Below are positions 1-12,341 of a DNA stretch of 64,000 bases, piece after piece (position 1 is the stretch's first letter; each line of letters begins with the position of its first letter). The translations under genes were made by a program, and so were the position numbers. The notes beneath the pieces are model-generated. The model was not told the DNA's origin, did not search any database, and was given only the letters and a program-made list of their open reading frames with translations. Source of the stretch: Hericium rajendrae (lineage: Eukaryota > Basidiomycota > Agaricomycetes > Russulales > Hericiaceae). The DNA lies in NCBI GenBank assembly GCA_033439255.1, contig CM065888.1:1116001-1180000 (forward strand), in the 5' to 3' direction.

Positions 1-833
1 GCCGATGCGCGCATCACTGTGCTCGTACTGCCCGCTGACGGGCAGGCCAAGGAGCGTATTGTCGCGATGACGGTCTGGCTGCCCCCGCATAAGCGCATGG
101 CTGGGACTGAAGAAGACGGCATGCGCACGGGCATCGGGCCGGTCATCGAGGGATGGGGCCGCGGATGGATGCAGGTAAATAATGAATTCGATCCTTTGTC
201 TCGCGTTGGCGAGTTCGTTGACTACGTGGTCGCAAATGTAGCGAGAAAAGATGTATCACGAAGGAAGCAATGCGGCCATTTCGGATGCGCTCGCTGGGCG
301 GAGCGTCAAGGGTGGTCCGCTGGGGATCTGGTATCTCCAGTTTGCGTGCACCAGACCCGGGTATCAGGGTAAAGGTGCACGGCGAGCCTTGGAAGAACCT
401 AGCTCCTCTTATCTGCTGTGCGTCCCGCGCTGAAGGGATTTTACAGGATACCTGTCGCGCCTGATGAGAGAGATGCATGCGTTCGTTCCAGACGCCATCA
501 TCGCATTGGATTCGACGTCCGCCAAATCAAGAGCGGCATATCAACACCTCGGCTTCGAGGTATGTGTCGTCGCACTTGATCAAACCCTTCACGTCGCCAC
601 TTGTGTCCCACGGCTGATCCATGCTTGGCGGGACCAGCTCGTTAAGACATCCAGAAGAGGGCAGAGCGAAGTGGATAGTAGAGGTCTTTTGGCTAGCGGG
701 GAAGAGGCGACAGGCTTCGAACTCTATACCATGGTGAAGGTAAGTAGGATTTCATGACTGAAGAACGAGAAGCTTGCTGCTGATGGCTGTTTAGTGGCCT
801 GCACTGGCTGGGAGAGTCGATCGAGGGCGTTGA
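1..833 (+). CDS. GNAT-family N-acetyltransferase, 5' end missing
   Basis: Partial gene whose start lies before the window. The exon model I can support is <1-174, 242-374, 447-559, 638-739, 795-833; all introns are 55-78 bases with GT-AG ends and keep the frame. The joined protein has the acetyl-CoA-binding motif of GNAT enzymes (family knowledge): 'LQFACTRPGYQGKG' is the beta4-strand plus Q/R-x-x-G-x-G/A loop. The last helix and strand follow, 'DSTSAKSRAAYQHLGFE', and a short tail ends in a W-P-A motif. Basidiomycetes carry many such small GNAT proteins of unknown substrate; the acyl acceptor cannot be told from sequence. No disruption is seen in the part present. Confidence 0.8.
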
Positions 834-1064
834 TTTAAGTATGAATTTCATGGTAGGAGACTTTGATCTATGTCGCCGTCGCCGTCGCTTGTGCCAGGTC
901 GATGTGTTCGATTTTGAACTCGAACTTCTTCACCCATCAGTTCGTAATGATGTATACAGACGTAGAATTCTTCCCGTCGTGGAAGAAATCTGATTAGTTT
1001 CATCAGAAGTCTGGTGTATGTAGCTCCAAACAAAAAAAAAATTGGGACTTATCAAGATCCATAT

Positions 1065-1147
1065 CTCCCTGGCGGGGAGTCGAACCCCGCTCTCCCGCGG
1101 TCAGCAAGGATGACAGGCGGGTGTACTGGCCGATATACTACCAGGGA
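1065..1147 (-). tRNA. tRNA-Asp (GTC) with an 11-nt intron
   Basis: Read on the minus strand, the 7-bp acceptor stem (TCCCTGG / CCAGGGA) is followed by a D arm, an anticodon stem CCCGC/GCGGG with loop CTGTCA plus C, and a T arm CGGGG-TTCGACT-CCCCG. The discriminator base is G, as expected for tRNA-Asp. The intron TCCTTGCTGAC sits right after position 37, the canonical site for nuclear tRNA introns. The anticodon is GTC. A T-run is present just beyond the 3' end on the minus strand (the A-run at about 1030-1041 on the plus strand), consistent with a Pol III terminator. Confidence 0.93.
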
Positions 1148-1388
1148 CTTGATGACTGATTAAAATTAAATATCAAGACGTAAGAGAGAAAACCTTAACT
1201 TGGACGCCAGATAATTTCAGGGCTTGCACTGTGCAGCTTTCACCTCACGCGCTGGTGTGCACGAACCAGCTCATTCGACTGGCACAAACATCTCGGTGGT
1301 CCGTGGAGATAGTCAGAATCTGGTCCCAGTTTACTGACCGCACATCTTGCAACAATTTTTAGAGCTGTCAAACTACTGGAACGCCACC

Positions 1389-4300
1389 ATGAGCACAAAC
1401 GACCTCTTCTCCTTCCTCGACGAAGCGCCCCCGGAGGACACGATCGAGTCACCGGAAACCACCAACCATGATATGGAAGTCGATTCGGAACCTGCCCTGT
1501 CTGCAGGCCCGAGCACGAGCCGCGTGCCGCTCAAACGCAAGCCGGAGTCTCCGCCAGAGACACATCTGAACGGCCAAGACGGCATGAATGGCGTCGAGCC
1601 GCCTTCGGCGAAGAGGGCGCGCTCTGAGAGCCCTGCGCAGCAGCCGGTGGTAGTGGACGAGTTCGAGACGGAAGCGAAGCGCGAGGTCGCTGTGAGCGCG
1701 GGATTGACGGGTGCGGCGGAGACGGCGGGATCGCGGTTGGAGCTTAAGCATCAGGTGCGCGGGACATCATGCACACGAGTCTGTTTGGTTGGCCTCTGAT
1801 AATGGTTGTGTGATGCGGTAGGTGCGGCATCAAGTCGCTGTTCCTCCGGGATACGACTATGTCCCCATCTCGCAACACGTTCCTCCGGCGAAACCAGTGC
1901 GCGAATACAAATTTACGCTGGATCCGTTCCAGCAAGTCTCGATATACGCTATTCAACGAAACGAGAGTGTGCTTGTGTCTGCGCACACTAGTGCGGGGAA
2001 GACCGTTGTCGCGGAGTATGCGATCGCGCAGGCGTTGCAGAACAAGCAGAGGGTCATCTACACGAGTCCTATCAAAGTTAGTGGTAAAGTTTCTGGGAAG
2101 TGCGACGCAGTTTGCTAACCGTGTTAAACAGGCACTCAGTAATCAGAAGTACCGCGAGATGGAAGCCGAGTTTGGCGATGTTGGCCTCATGACGGGAGAT
2201 GTTACTCGAAACCCTACTGCATCATGTCTAGTCATGACTACAGAGGTATGTGGCCCTTTGCTTGCTATCAATTCACTGTCGTTTACCCTCAATGGTTACC
2301 TAGATTCTGCGTTCAATGCTCTACCGTGGTTCGGAAATCATGCGCGAGGTCGCGTGGGTCATCTTCGACGAGATCCATTACATGCGCGACAAAGAGCGTG
2401 GTGTCGTCTGGGAAGAGACCATCATTCTGCTCCCGCACAGCGTGCGATACGTTTTCCTCTCCGCCACCATCCCCAACGCGATGCAGTTCTGCGAATGGAT
2501 ATGCAAATCGCATGAACAACCTTGTCACGTCGTCTATACGGACTTCCGGCCGACGCCGCTACAGCACTATCTTTTCCCGGCTGGCGGCGAGGGTATATAT
2601 CTTGTCCTGAACGAGAAAGGTGAGTTTAGGGAAGATAATTTCTCGAAGGCGATGGGTACGCTGCAGGAGAGAATGGGAGAGGACCCGTCAGATCCTAGAA
2701 GTGGGAAAGGTCGGAAAGGGAAGTCGAAAAAAGGAGGCGATAAGAAAGGTAAGGAAGAAACATTGCAACACCTGGTAACAATCATCTGACCATCCACAGG
2801 CCCTTCGGATATCTCGAAAATCATCCGCATGATCATGCTCAAGAACTTTAACCCTGTCATTGTCTTCGCGTTTAGCAAGCGCGAATGCGAAGCCCTTGCG
2901 CTCACGCTCTCCAAGTTCGAGTTCAACTCCGTAGATGAACAAGCGTCCGTCGAGAAGATCTTCACCAACGCCATTGCCGGTCTCGCGCCGGACGACCGCG
3001 CGCTGCCGCAGATTTCGAACCTGCTCCCGCTCCTCAAGCGCGGCATCGGCATCCATCACGGCGGGCTGCTGCCAATCCTCAAGGAGGTGATCGAGATTCT
3101 GTTCCAGGAGGGCCTCATCAAGGTTCTCTTCGCCACGGAGACCTTCTCCATCGGCCTCAACATGCCCGCGAAGACTGTCGTCTTCACGGCCACGCGCAAG
3201 TTCGACGGGCGCGAGTTCCGCGATCTGTCCTCGGGCGAGTACATCCAGATGTCGGGGCGCGCGGGGCGTCGTGGACTGGACGACCGCGGTGTTGTTATCA
3301 TGATGTGCGACGAGAAGCTCGAGCCCGCTGCGGCTAAGAACATGATCAAGGGCGAGGCGGACCGGCTCGATTCGGCATTCCATCTGGGGTACAATATGGT
3401 GCTGAACTTGATGAAGATCGAGGTCATCAGTCCGGAGTACATGCTGGAGAGGTGTTTCTTCCAGTTCCAGAGCAGCGCGGGAGTTCCCCTTTTGGAGGAC
3501 GGTACGTCTGTCTTTGCTCGCTACAGAAACCTGTGATCTCACTATGGGCCATCGTGCAGAGCTCAAGAAGGAAGAAGAATTGAAGTCGAAGATTGCCATT
3601 CCGGATGAGGAGCTCGTCGCGGAGTATTATGAGTATCGCCAGCAGCTCGACCAGATGCGCGCGGACTTCCGCGACGTGATCACCCATCCCAGCTATAGTT
3701 TGCCTTTCCTTCAGCCCGGGCGACTCGTCAAGATCAAATTCAAGGATCTGGACTTCGGCTGGGGCGTTGTTCTCAACTACCAGAAGCGCCTTCCGCCAAA
3801 GGTACGTCTTCCATGATGTTTCCTTGGGATAACATCGCTCAACGTTCAGAACAGAATCGACCAGCGCCTGTACTCGATGAACTTCCTCCACACGAGCAGT
3901 ACATTGTTGATGTCCTGCTCAATTGCGCCTCGGGCTCTTCCGTACCGAAAGAAAAGGAGCGTGACACCCTGCTCGCGGTACCTGGTGGGGTCAAGCCCTG
4001 TCCACCAGGACAGAAGGGCGAGCCGCTTGCCATGCCAGTACTGTTGTCAACGATAGATGGCATCAGCCATCTGCGCATGAACTTGCAGAAGGACCTGCGC
4101 TCGCTTTCTGCGCGCGAGACGGTATGGAAGGGCGTGCAGGAAGTCCACCGGCGCTGTCCAGACGGGATCGGCATGCTCGACCCGATTGAGAACATGGGCA
4201 TCACGGATGAGAAGTTCAAGGCCCTTGTCAAGGTAATGATATGCTGTCTCCTCGATGTCGGGAATTTGCAACTGATAGTGTTTTCTGCCGTAGAAAATCG

Positions 4301-5156
4301 AGATGATGGAAAAGAAGATGTTTTCGAGCCCGCTACACAGCGATCCCCGGCTACCAGAGCTGTATTCCGCATATGCGCGCAAGCGAGAAGCACAGGACCG
4401 CATACGCGGGCTGAAGAAGCGCATACAGGCGACGCACGACGTGCTCCAGATGGAGGAGTTGAAGGCGCGGAAGCGTGTACTGCGCAGGCTTGGCTTCACA
4501 AATGCCGAGGACATCGTGGACATGAAGGGACGTGTGGCGTGCGAGATCAGCTCGGGCGACGAGCTGCTGCTGACTGAGCTCATCTTTAACGGCGTGTTCA
4601 ACCAGCTGTTGCCCGAGCAGTGCGCGGCTCTTCTGAGTTGCTTTGTGTTCACAGAGAAGGTGAGTCCATCCTCAGGTGACGTATGAGTCGGCTTGGCTTA
4701 CTGACTTCCTGGTGCAGAGCGAACAGCAGACGAAGCTCAAGGAGGAGCTGGCCGCGCCCTTGCGTGTGATGCAGGAGATCGCGCGGCGCATCGCCAGGGT
4801 GTCGAAGGAGTCCAAACTTCCGATCGTCGAGGAAGACTACGTGTCTTCATTCAAGGTCGAGCTGATGGACGCCGTCGTCCAGTGGTGTCGCGGAGCGTCA
4901 TTCGCCGACATCTGCAAGGTTCGTGCTCCGGCTTCATATCACCTCGCGACTGCAGGCTGACACCTCTATCCAGTTGACCGATCAGTTCGAAGGCAGCCTG
5001 ATCCGGGTTTTCCGCCGGCTGCAGGAGCTGATCCGCCAGATGACCCAAGCGGCGAAAGTCATCGGCAACACTGAGTTGCAACAAAAGTTCGAGAAGGCAT
5101 CCGAGATGCTCGAACGACCAAATTCCGTCATCTTCGCTTCGTCGCTGTATCTGTAG
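1389..5156 (+). CDS. MTR4: Exosome-associated RNA helicase Mtr4/Dob1
   Basis: Ten exons can be placed: 1389-1754, 1822-2076, 2132-2245, 2304-2748, 2800-3501, 3560-3801, 3855-4232, 4294-4659, 4718-4918, 4974-5156, giving about 1,083 residues, the usual Mtr4 size. The first ~120 residues are low-complexity and acidic. Helicase motifs: Walker A AHTSAGKT (~176-183), DEIH box (~267-270), 'SATIPN', and motif VI '[12 protein letters not shown]' (~545). The C-terminal half carries the long arch/KOW insertion ('[12 protein letters not shown]') and the DSHCT domain ending 'FASSLYL'. In yeast and animals Mtr4 is a 3'-5' helicase of the TRAMP complex that feeds RNA to the nuclear exosome (family knowledge). 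The start at 1389 opens the first in-frame exon. A lysine-rich insert lies at ~375-394. The gene looks intact. Confidence 0.95.
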
Positions 5157-5439
5157 TAGCCTTATATCCGTTTTATACTGTAGAGACACATCATGGTACG
5201 CACGCGAGCATTTGTAGTTTGTCTTATGTATCGGGGTCATCAGTCGAGATGAAACAGCCATTGAATATTGAATATGAGATATACAATCTACGTAAGGGTA
5301 TATCGAAAAATAGACAACCTAAACGTCCCAATTTGAAACCGAAAAGAGAAAAGACCAAAGCTACGTGTACAGAGGAAGAAGTAGATTCTTTCGAACAAAG
5401 ATCCTGATGTTATTCTTCACTTCGCCCTTTCCTTCGCAT

Positions 5440-7952
5440 TTAGCAGGCACCGCCATCGGTCCACACGTCCGCTGCCAAACATCAGTTAATGATATTTCTA
5501 TCTCGAAGATTAGGGATACACACCTGATCCGCCGGGAGTGTCGCCCTGCGTCCACCACTTCGCAGTCCACAGATGACCGTCTGCAAAGGTATCAGTCCGG
5601 AAGTACTTGTAAATGCAGCACACGAGGACTTACTGTAAGTCGCGGTTTGACCGCCAGTAAACACAGCCTAAAGCGGACGGAAAACGTCAATTCAAACCCG
5701 GTCAGAAATATAGAGAGGTCTACTCACTCCTGCGCTCCACGCTGGGACGCCAGCGCACTGGCCGCCCGGACCGCCGGTAGGGCCAGTCGGCGCAGAGGTC
5801 GTGGTCGGAGACGCGCCGCCCATTTGGTTCCGGATGTTGTCCCACTTGCTGTTCGGGAAGCTAGATCATGCATAGTCAGTCACACCGGACATCCATATTG
5901 GCCGAGAATACGTACTTGATATGGTTCTGTCATGGGATTGTGGTCAGCCTGCGAATGTACGGCGCGTGAAGGAGCTGCTCACCTCGGTCTGGTCGAGGTT
6001 GCCGTATACGCCGTGGATCGTGCCGACGAGCGAGTCAGCGCCCACTTTGTCGGTCGACAACTGTCGGCGCAGATAGCACGTGTCAGGAGGAGGCAGTGAC
6101 AGGCAATGGCCATGAAGCGCTTACATCCCAGTACATGGACCCAGCCATCCCGTTGTCCTGTACGTACTGCGCCTTGAGAGTCGCGATGTGGGGCGTATCG
6201 TACGAGACGAGCTCCTGCGATGCCGAGTCGTACGAGTAGCTTGAGACGTCGGTCGTGTTTTCGAACACTTGGGCGCCGGCGATGGGCAGCACCTTGTACG
6301 AGTAGATGCCAGCCTGGATTGTCCCAGGGCCAATCTAATGCGGAGATCGATATCTGCGATGACAAGGAGGAAGATGTTAAACTTACTCCGTCGTACGACT
6401 GGCCGAGACCTGCAGTTTTCTCGAAGGCGCGGCCATACAGCGGGATACCTGCGTAATGTGAGGACATGGAAGGTGGATCATGTGTGTTTGGCTTCTCACC
6501 CATCACAATCTTGTCTGCGTCTGCGCCGGCAGACTTGAAGTACTTGACAGCCGCATCGGTGTTCACGCCAGTACGCACGCCATCGTAGAGATTGGCTTGG
6601 TTGTCAGACTGAGACATACGAAGGTTAGCTACACGAAGTGAAATGCGCTGTAAGAAAAGCTTACCCATGTCAACCAGGAGCCGGCATAGTCGTATGCCTA
6701 GAAATGCCGTCAATACCCAGAGGCGAGCGACGCCAACAGAGCTGGTCGTACCATAAGATTCCAGTAGGTCAAGGCGGAGTTCATCTCAGGCACCACGAGA
6801 TTGGCATAGTTCTCGGGACCGGCGGAAACAGCAGCCTGCGTAAGGTTCGAGGGTTAGTCAAGTCGGTCAGTGTGAGAACATGGGACATACGGTCAGTTGG
6901 TAAGTTGTAGAGTCGCCCTTCTGCTGCGCCAGGTTATCGAAGGCGGTGCGAAGCTCAGAGTACAGATCGGCGAAGCCTTGGCCTTGGGCATCGTTCGCAG
7001 GGTATTCAAAGTCTAGATCGCTAGTGACGTACGCTCCTTAAGCATGACACGTAATAGTACTTAAAAGATTGGAAAGACGTACATGCCATCGAAAGCGTAG
7101 TCCTCGATAAGCTGAACTGCACTCTTCACGAACGTCGCGCGGAGGGAAGCGTCGGTGACAAAGGCGAAGTGACCGCTTTGTGAGTACGTCCAGCCTCCGA
7201 CGGAGAGGAGAACTTTAAGGTTCCTGGGAGAAAGCTCGGTCAACGGTAACATAGAAGAGTCCTGTGAAGTAATATTACCTATTAGCTAGTTTGAGGAGAT
7301 ATAACTACTCGCGAAACTTCAGTGATGTGGATTTGCACGTATGGAGAGCGGATCCTACCTGCTTCAAGCAACCATAAAGGTTGTTTCCTGGCTCGTCCCA
7401 TGAGTCACCGGGGAAATGTTTCTACAGTAGAAGAATCCACCATGAGCTCCTGGAGAGGAAGGAAAGGGAGATTCGGGGGGTCCTTACTTGCTCGTCAGCA
7501 TAAGAGTCCGTCAGGCTGATCGTACCGGTGGTCGGCGAGACGTCGGCGAACGAGTACAAGATGTGCGAGAGCTCCGACGGGATGATATCGGTAGGCTCTG
7601 CGTGCAGGAAACAATTAATCCTTCAATGACAGATTGCGAACCATAAACAACGCACGGAAGTTGGCGCCATAGATACCCCTTCGAGTCAACAGAGGGTAAA
7701 CACGCCAATAAGAAAAACATATTACGACTCGAGAACTCACCAGTTCGTAAAGTACCCAGCGTTTACCTTTGCGCCTGAACGCCGTTGTATGATATGGGGC
7801 TTCACGTTCGTCTCCGTCTTGAACTCATGGGGTGCATTCTTGTAGCCCGCCGGACGCTGCATGACCTGGGTCGCATTGACGATCGCGACTGCCGCAAGCA
7901 AAACAGATACCAGAGCACATAGACGATTCAGCAGGGAAGTTGTCGTCGCCAT
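5440..7952 (-). CDS. Secreted GH18 chitinase with C-terminal CBM5-like domain
   Basis: Minus-strand gene with about ten short introns. It starts at 7952 with a signal peptide (hydrophobic core [15 protein letters not shown]). The GH18 barrel follows: '[12 protein letters not shown]' (beta3 strand), then the catalytic DxxDxDxE motif read across an intron as DGM/DLDFEYP, with the last Glu as proton donor; then 'AYDYAGSWL', '[16 protein letters not shown]' and 'GMAGSMYWD'. A Gly/Pro/Thr linker leads to a C-terminal chitin-binding module with '[18 protein letters not shown]' and the final VWTDGGAC. It should hydrolyse beta-1,4-GlcNAc in wall remodelling, mycoparasitism or nutrition; which one is not visible here. 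All pieces are in frame once introns are removed, so it looks functional. It converges with MTR4, the stops being 283 bases apart. Confidence 0.9.
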
Positions 7953-9459
7953 AGTGTAAGAAGCTGCGAGTGCGCCTTGGGAGAGGAGAAATCAGCAGCT
8001 AGGAGCGGTGTCCGACCACACAAGAGTGCATCTGCGTCCTATTTGTACTCAGACCAATGCCAAGCTGGCTACTGGACAAGATGGAGATGGCTCTAGGCGT
8101 GATAGTCCGATTCGCAAGGGAAATCCAAGTGCCAGCATGGTTCATCGTCAGGAGCAAGGGGCGGGAAGATGGGTACCCTAGAGTTTGCAGCTTGGCCCAC
8201 TACCGCAGAGGACAAGCATACTAACGATAGCCGTGGCCATGTGCTGCGTGTCAAGATTAGAACGATGCAGTCCATCACCGAATGAACGCAGAGCGTGGTA
8301 TCGTGAAGAAGGACGGTCAGCCACATGGATACAAGGCAGCAAAGAGTCACGTACCCGGCGTCGCTGAAAAGAACCAGTTGGCTGACGTGGCGGGTCCGTG
8401 TGGGATAAGCGTGGATCGAACTAAGCAAGACAACTACCCCGTCAACGCCTCGCAGTAACGATCGTCTGCGGAGGTTGTGAACATCGCAACGAGAAGAGAA
8501 GAGCGGTGTAGGGCTATAGAGGCGGGCTGCCGTCTGGAAACCGTAGCACGTTGCTTTCGCCCAGGTACGTCCAAAACGACAATCTGACGCCTGGCACATG
8601 GCATACATAGCGATAGCAGAGCCACGGACTCACCTCGGCAGACCGACCAAAGCAAGTCGCCACAAGAGCTTTGGAGCAGAATACGCAGCATGCAGCACAG
8701 ACGCCCATGGCAGCCAACCCGAAATATCGATCTTCGAGAGGCCGATAAGAATGCAGCTACCCAAATAGTCCCAAGCTGCACCGTGCAAGTAACGCTTGTC
8801 GAATAGAGATTGATAAAGGAGATCCTCGACATGCCTCCTGCAGGAAAGGAGTACGAACATCGGATACGAGCTCGCGTGGTCCCAACGGGTCGCTGATCTG
8901 TTCCACGTGGAACGATTCATGCGAGCGCAGTACCTTGCTGGCACGACAATCCGCGAGAGGGTACAATCGAAATCGAGGCCGACATTCCATCTACGGAAAG
9001 ACTTCCATCGTCGCCAGGGAGGAAAGTCTTCCCAAACGTCAAGATCCCGCTATAGACTGTGCGAGAGATCGAGAGGATGCTTCTGGAATCGAAGTCCTTG
9101 CCTCCGACGGGAAGGCAGTCCGTGCGAAGGCATAGATATCGCGATTAGTCTGTCTAAGAGCTCAAGCTCGCACATGCATGCGTCTCGTCACCAAAAACTT
9201 GGGTGAGCACTTAGTGAATGCAATAGATAATTTATGATTGTCCGATTGCTTTTAGGCATGAAATCTGCATCATGTTTATAGAACGACTGAAGTCAGATAT
9301 CATTGCTCCTCGATTGGTGACAAAAGGTTATCGGCAGACCTTTTATTACCTCTTGATGGTCTACCTTGACTGGAGCAGCGTATTCAGCTGCTTCAAGCGA
9401 ATCAAAGAGATGGATCGATGGCGCAGCAGCTCGACGAGCAGTGGAGAAGGAAGGAAGGA
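7953..9459. other. No supported gene between chitinase and KDZ element
   Basis: This stretch has several overlapping medium-length reading frames on the minus strand (8093-8608, 8630-8944). Two are hydrophobic in patches, but none joins into a convincing spliced protein and none matches a family I recognise. The first ~200 bases are probably the chitinase promoter. A remnant of a membrane-protein gene is possible but not shown. Confidence 0.4.
9449..9459. repeat. Possible target-site duplication, left of KDZ element
   Basis: GGAAGGAAGGA directly abuts the left inverted repeat, and the same 11 bases lie directly right of the right one at 18039-18049. The sequence is a (GGAA) microsatellite, so the true duplication may be shorter (8 bp is reported for Zisupton elements) and slippage could mimic it. 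Confidence 0.5.
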
Positions 9460-9673
9460 CACCTCACCTTCCCACACTTTGGCCTTAGTTAAGGTGGACG
9501 GCTCGGTAGGGCGTCGGCCTTCATCTAGGCCAGACACCCAGATTCCCCCTTAGGATTTTAGCTCAGGTTTTATCGTCCGACTTGGAACATATTTTGCTGC
9601 TCCCCACTGTATGTTTAAGCATATGTTTTCTGTCATTCGGAACGGAGGTCGGGGGCCTCGGCATCATCCCGGC
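9460..9673 (+). repeat. Left terminal inverted repeat of the KDZ element
   Basis: Begins CACCTCACCTTCCCACACTT and ends CATCATCCCGGC. It is repeated in reverse complement at 17825-18038 with one G/A difference, in the stretch CTTGGAACA versus CTTAGAACA. It contains no convincing coding sequence; the same short translated tail (ending DTQIPP) appears in both copies only because they are copies. Confidence 0.9.
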
Positions 9674-9940
9674 ATCGCTGATCCGATCCGTACTCTGGAC
9701 CGCGAGGCTCATAGATTACGTAATCGGATTGACTGTCGACAAACCTGCTTCATGGGCGCTACATTTCGGAGGACTTCCGGGAGGAACCGGGTGTGTAGGG
9801 AGAGATCATGATCACATGATCCCTAGGACTGCATATCGTGTAGGAGTAGTCAAGCAAGCTATGGCATTCTGGCGGTATACACTAGTAACGACTGAGCTCA
9901 GGAATTAAGGGATAATGTCACATAGTGAATAGGAATTGTG

Positions 9941-11874
9941 TTAGTATGGCATATCATAACTCGGAGGCAGAAACGACAGCGCAGGATCCAAGAAATACTG
10001 TGGATCGGCCTGCGCGTATTGATCGTTGAGGAACGGCATCAAATCGCTGTTCGATGGGAAAGGATCTTGAGGTCCATCGTCTTCCATGAATGCCACCAGA
10101 CTATCCCAGTTGCCAGTCGGCCTGTCCGCAATGCGGCTGGGGCCTACGAACGCATAAGATCATTGCACATGAGGCAAAAGGACGATAGCGTACCGGCAAT
10201 CTGTTGTTGGCTGGAGTCCCATGCAGGCGAAAGCAGGAAGTTGGCTGCTGCCTCACTCGCACCAGGGCCGAACGAATTCTGCGCCGTCGCTTCGAAGTCC
10301 TGCGCTCTTGTCGTTGTCTTCGCACGTTCGGTGAGTGATCGCGCTTGATTCTCCTTGTCGATGTCAGCACCGAGCATACCTGCCTCCTCCTCTGCCTCCT
10401 CCTCTTCCTCCTCTTCTTCGTCAGAGGAGGTGATGAATGGCTTGCTTTTCACCTTGTAAGAAGCGCCCTTAGCCGCGCGAGAAGCGCTGTTCGTCGTGCG
10501 AGAACTCTGCTTCGATTTGGCGCCGGCATCGTTGGATGGCATGTCGTCCGCGCGCTTCTTCCCTTTGTCGCTGCGAGTCTTGCGAGGGGGACGCGGTGGT
10601 ATCTCGCCCGACGAGATCTTTTCTATGTATTCCTTATCTCTCTCGAGAAACTCGTCCTCTGATACCTTCTTCCAATAGGTCTTGCCATCCGTCCACGACT
10701 TGAGAAGTGTTTCGCAGTCCTCGATTCCGCTGCATGCAGTTGTCGGCGCCGCGAACTGAATCCCTTTCGGCCATCCCTCGATCACTACAAGATGCTCTGC
10801 GGCGATCGTGTTCCAGTAATTGGCCCACTGCTTCATTCGTAGGTTGGGGTCACCGGTCGCTTCGGCTACGGACTTCGTAAGTAATTGCTTGTACGAAATA
10901 TCTTGTGCGCGACTAACCGAGTTTGGCGTCGACGATATCTCGAACCGCCTGTCTCAGCTGTGTGACTTTGGTATGACTTTGCCCAGCCCCTTTGAAGTGA
11001 GGTCAGCACTGTAACAACCATCGGAGCACACAGCACACTCACCTTTTAATCCCTGCACAGCAAAGCCTTCAAGTTTCGACACGAAATCTTGTAGGTCCGT
11101 CTTGAAGATATGCGGTATGAAATTTGCGACCTTCTCGGTTGCGAATTCCAACGGCTTGAAGTTGAACTCGCTAGTCCCGCGTGTCGCAAATACCAAGAAC
11201 TCGACCCCAGTGCGGGCGTTCAAATTGGTCAACTGAAGCGAAGGTAAGTCCAACGAAATAACTCGAGAACCACGATACTTACTTCCTTCTCAATTTGCAG
11301 AATAGTGTGTATGGCATCGTTTTGCTTCGAATTATCTGTACCCCATTCGCCGACCTTTCGGCTTTTCTTGTAAGCTTCGAATTCCTTGACGAGAGCCTTC
11401 CTGTCGTCCTCCTCTAACTCTTTGTATTTCTCTGCTGAACTTCGCGATAGGGCACCGCTCACCAAATCCTCTTGCTTCATTGGATCTAAGCAGGGATGAG
11501 ATATATGAGTACGGGCATCAAGCAGAAAGTTCAGTGGTTAATGTACCTCCACTCGCGCGTGCTTCCTGACCCATTTTCCAGCCGAACGCGTGCCATGCGT
11601 TCGTTTTCTCATGCTTGCCCCGCGCAAACTGACTTCCACCCATGTGAACAGCCTGTTCGACTTTCGCCAGTGACTTCTGGTGCGTCGTTGCTGCTTTCTC
11701 GCATCTGGCTTTTATATCAGCAGTGATGTCTGCCAGCTCCGTGGTGTACGCGTTGCTAGCTTCTTTGCGCCTCGCAGCGACTTGCTTTCGCGCCTCCCCG
11801 GATAGCTTTGCTCGAGGCTTATGGGGGACGTGATCTTGCGTAAGTTTCGCATTTTTGAACCTGACGACAGGCAT
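9941..11874 (-). CDS. HMG-box-like protein, KDZ cargo gene
   Basis: Minus-strand gene with several short introns, starting at 11874 (MPVVRFKNAKLTQD) and ending at 9941 (SYDMPY, stop). The N-terminus is basic (KPRAKLSGEARKQVAARRK). The segment 'NAWHAFGWKMGQEARA', followed after an intron by 'YKELEEDDRKALVKEFEAYK', has the spacing and residues of a divergent HMG box (inference). The middle has 'RTGVEFLVFATRGTSEFN' and 'FKTDLQDFVSKLEGFAVQG', then 'MKQWANYWNTIAAEHLVVI'. The tail is basic then strongly acidic (a run of Glu at ~10405-10440) and ends in a Pro/Asp/Phe-rich segment that could be an activation or interaction region. I know similar proteins only as unnamed Agaricomycete sequences. Lying between the element's inverted repeats, it is presumably carried as cargo. 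Confidence 0.7.
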
Positions 11875-12341
11875 CTGTAACGCGCATAATGCAGTGAGCC
11901 AGCAATCAATATTGACGAAGAGATGCGGCATACAAATAGGATATATGGTGCACCGCGGCCTTAAAAAATCCCCAAGGGTTGGGTATAGAGGCCTCCACGA
12001 CGGGAAAGGAGGGGAGGAAGGAAGGGGGTATCTGGGAGCTCAAACTGACGGCGACAACAGTCGCTCGAGTGGGAGACAAGGCAATAAATTATGACCACGT
12101 GATATTTCCACTAGTAAGCATGTGCCTCTACTACTCTATGGACACTACGAGCTGACTATGAAATCAAACTACAGTTTGACGAGACCAGTGGGTATGTGTA
12201 AGAATATCTACGACAATTTATGCAGCCAAAAAAAGTGCTAACAACATAATCAAGCAGCTAAGTGAAATCATGAATGCGCTATACTCGAGACACCTCGAGC
12301 GACGTTTTATAGAATGCTAACGGGGGCGCAGATGAGCTAAA
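11875..12341. other. Intergenic spacer inside the KDZ element
   Basis: No gene recognised. It separates the start of the HMG-like gene from the 3' end of the middle cargo gene and probably holds the promoter of the former. An alternative upstream ATG at 11931 would lengthen the HMG-like protein by 19 residues. Confidence 0.5.

Noticed and set aside
8093-8944. Membrane-protein gene on the minus strand
   Set aside because: Hydrophobic patches exist, but no frame-compatible splice model or conserved motif could be built.
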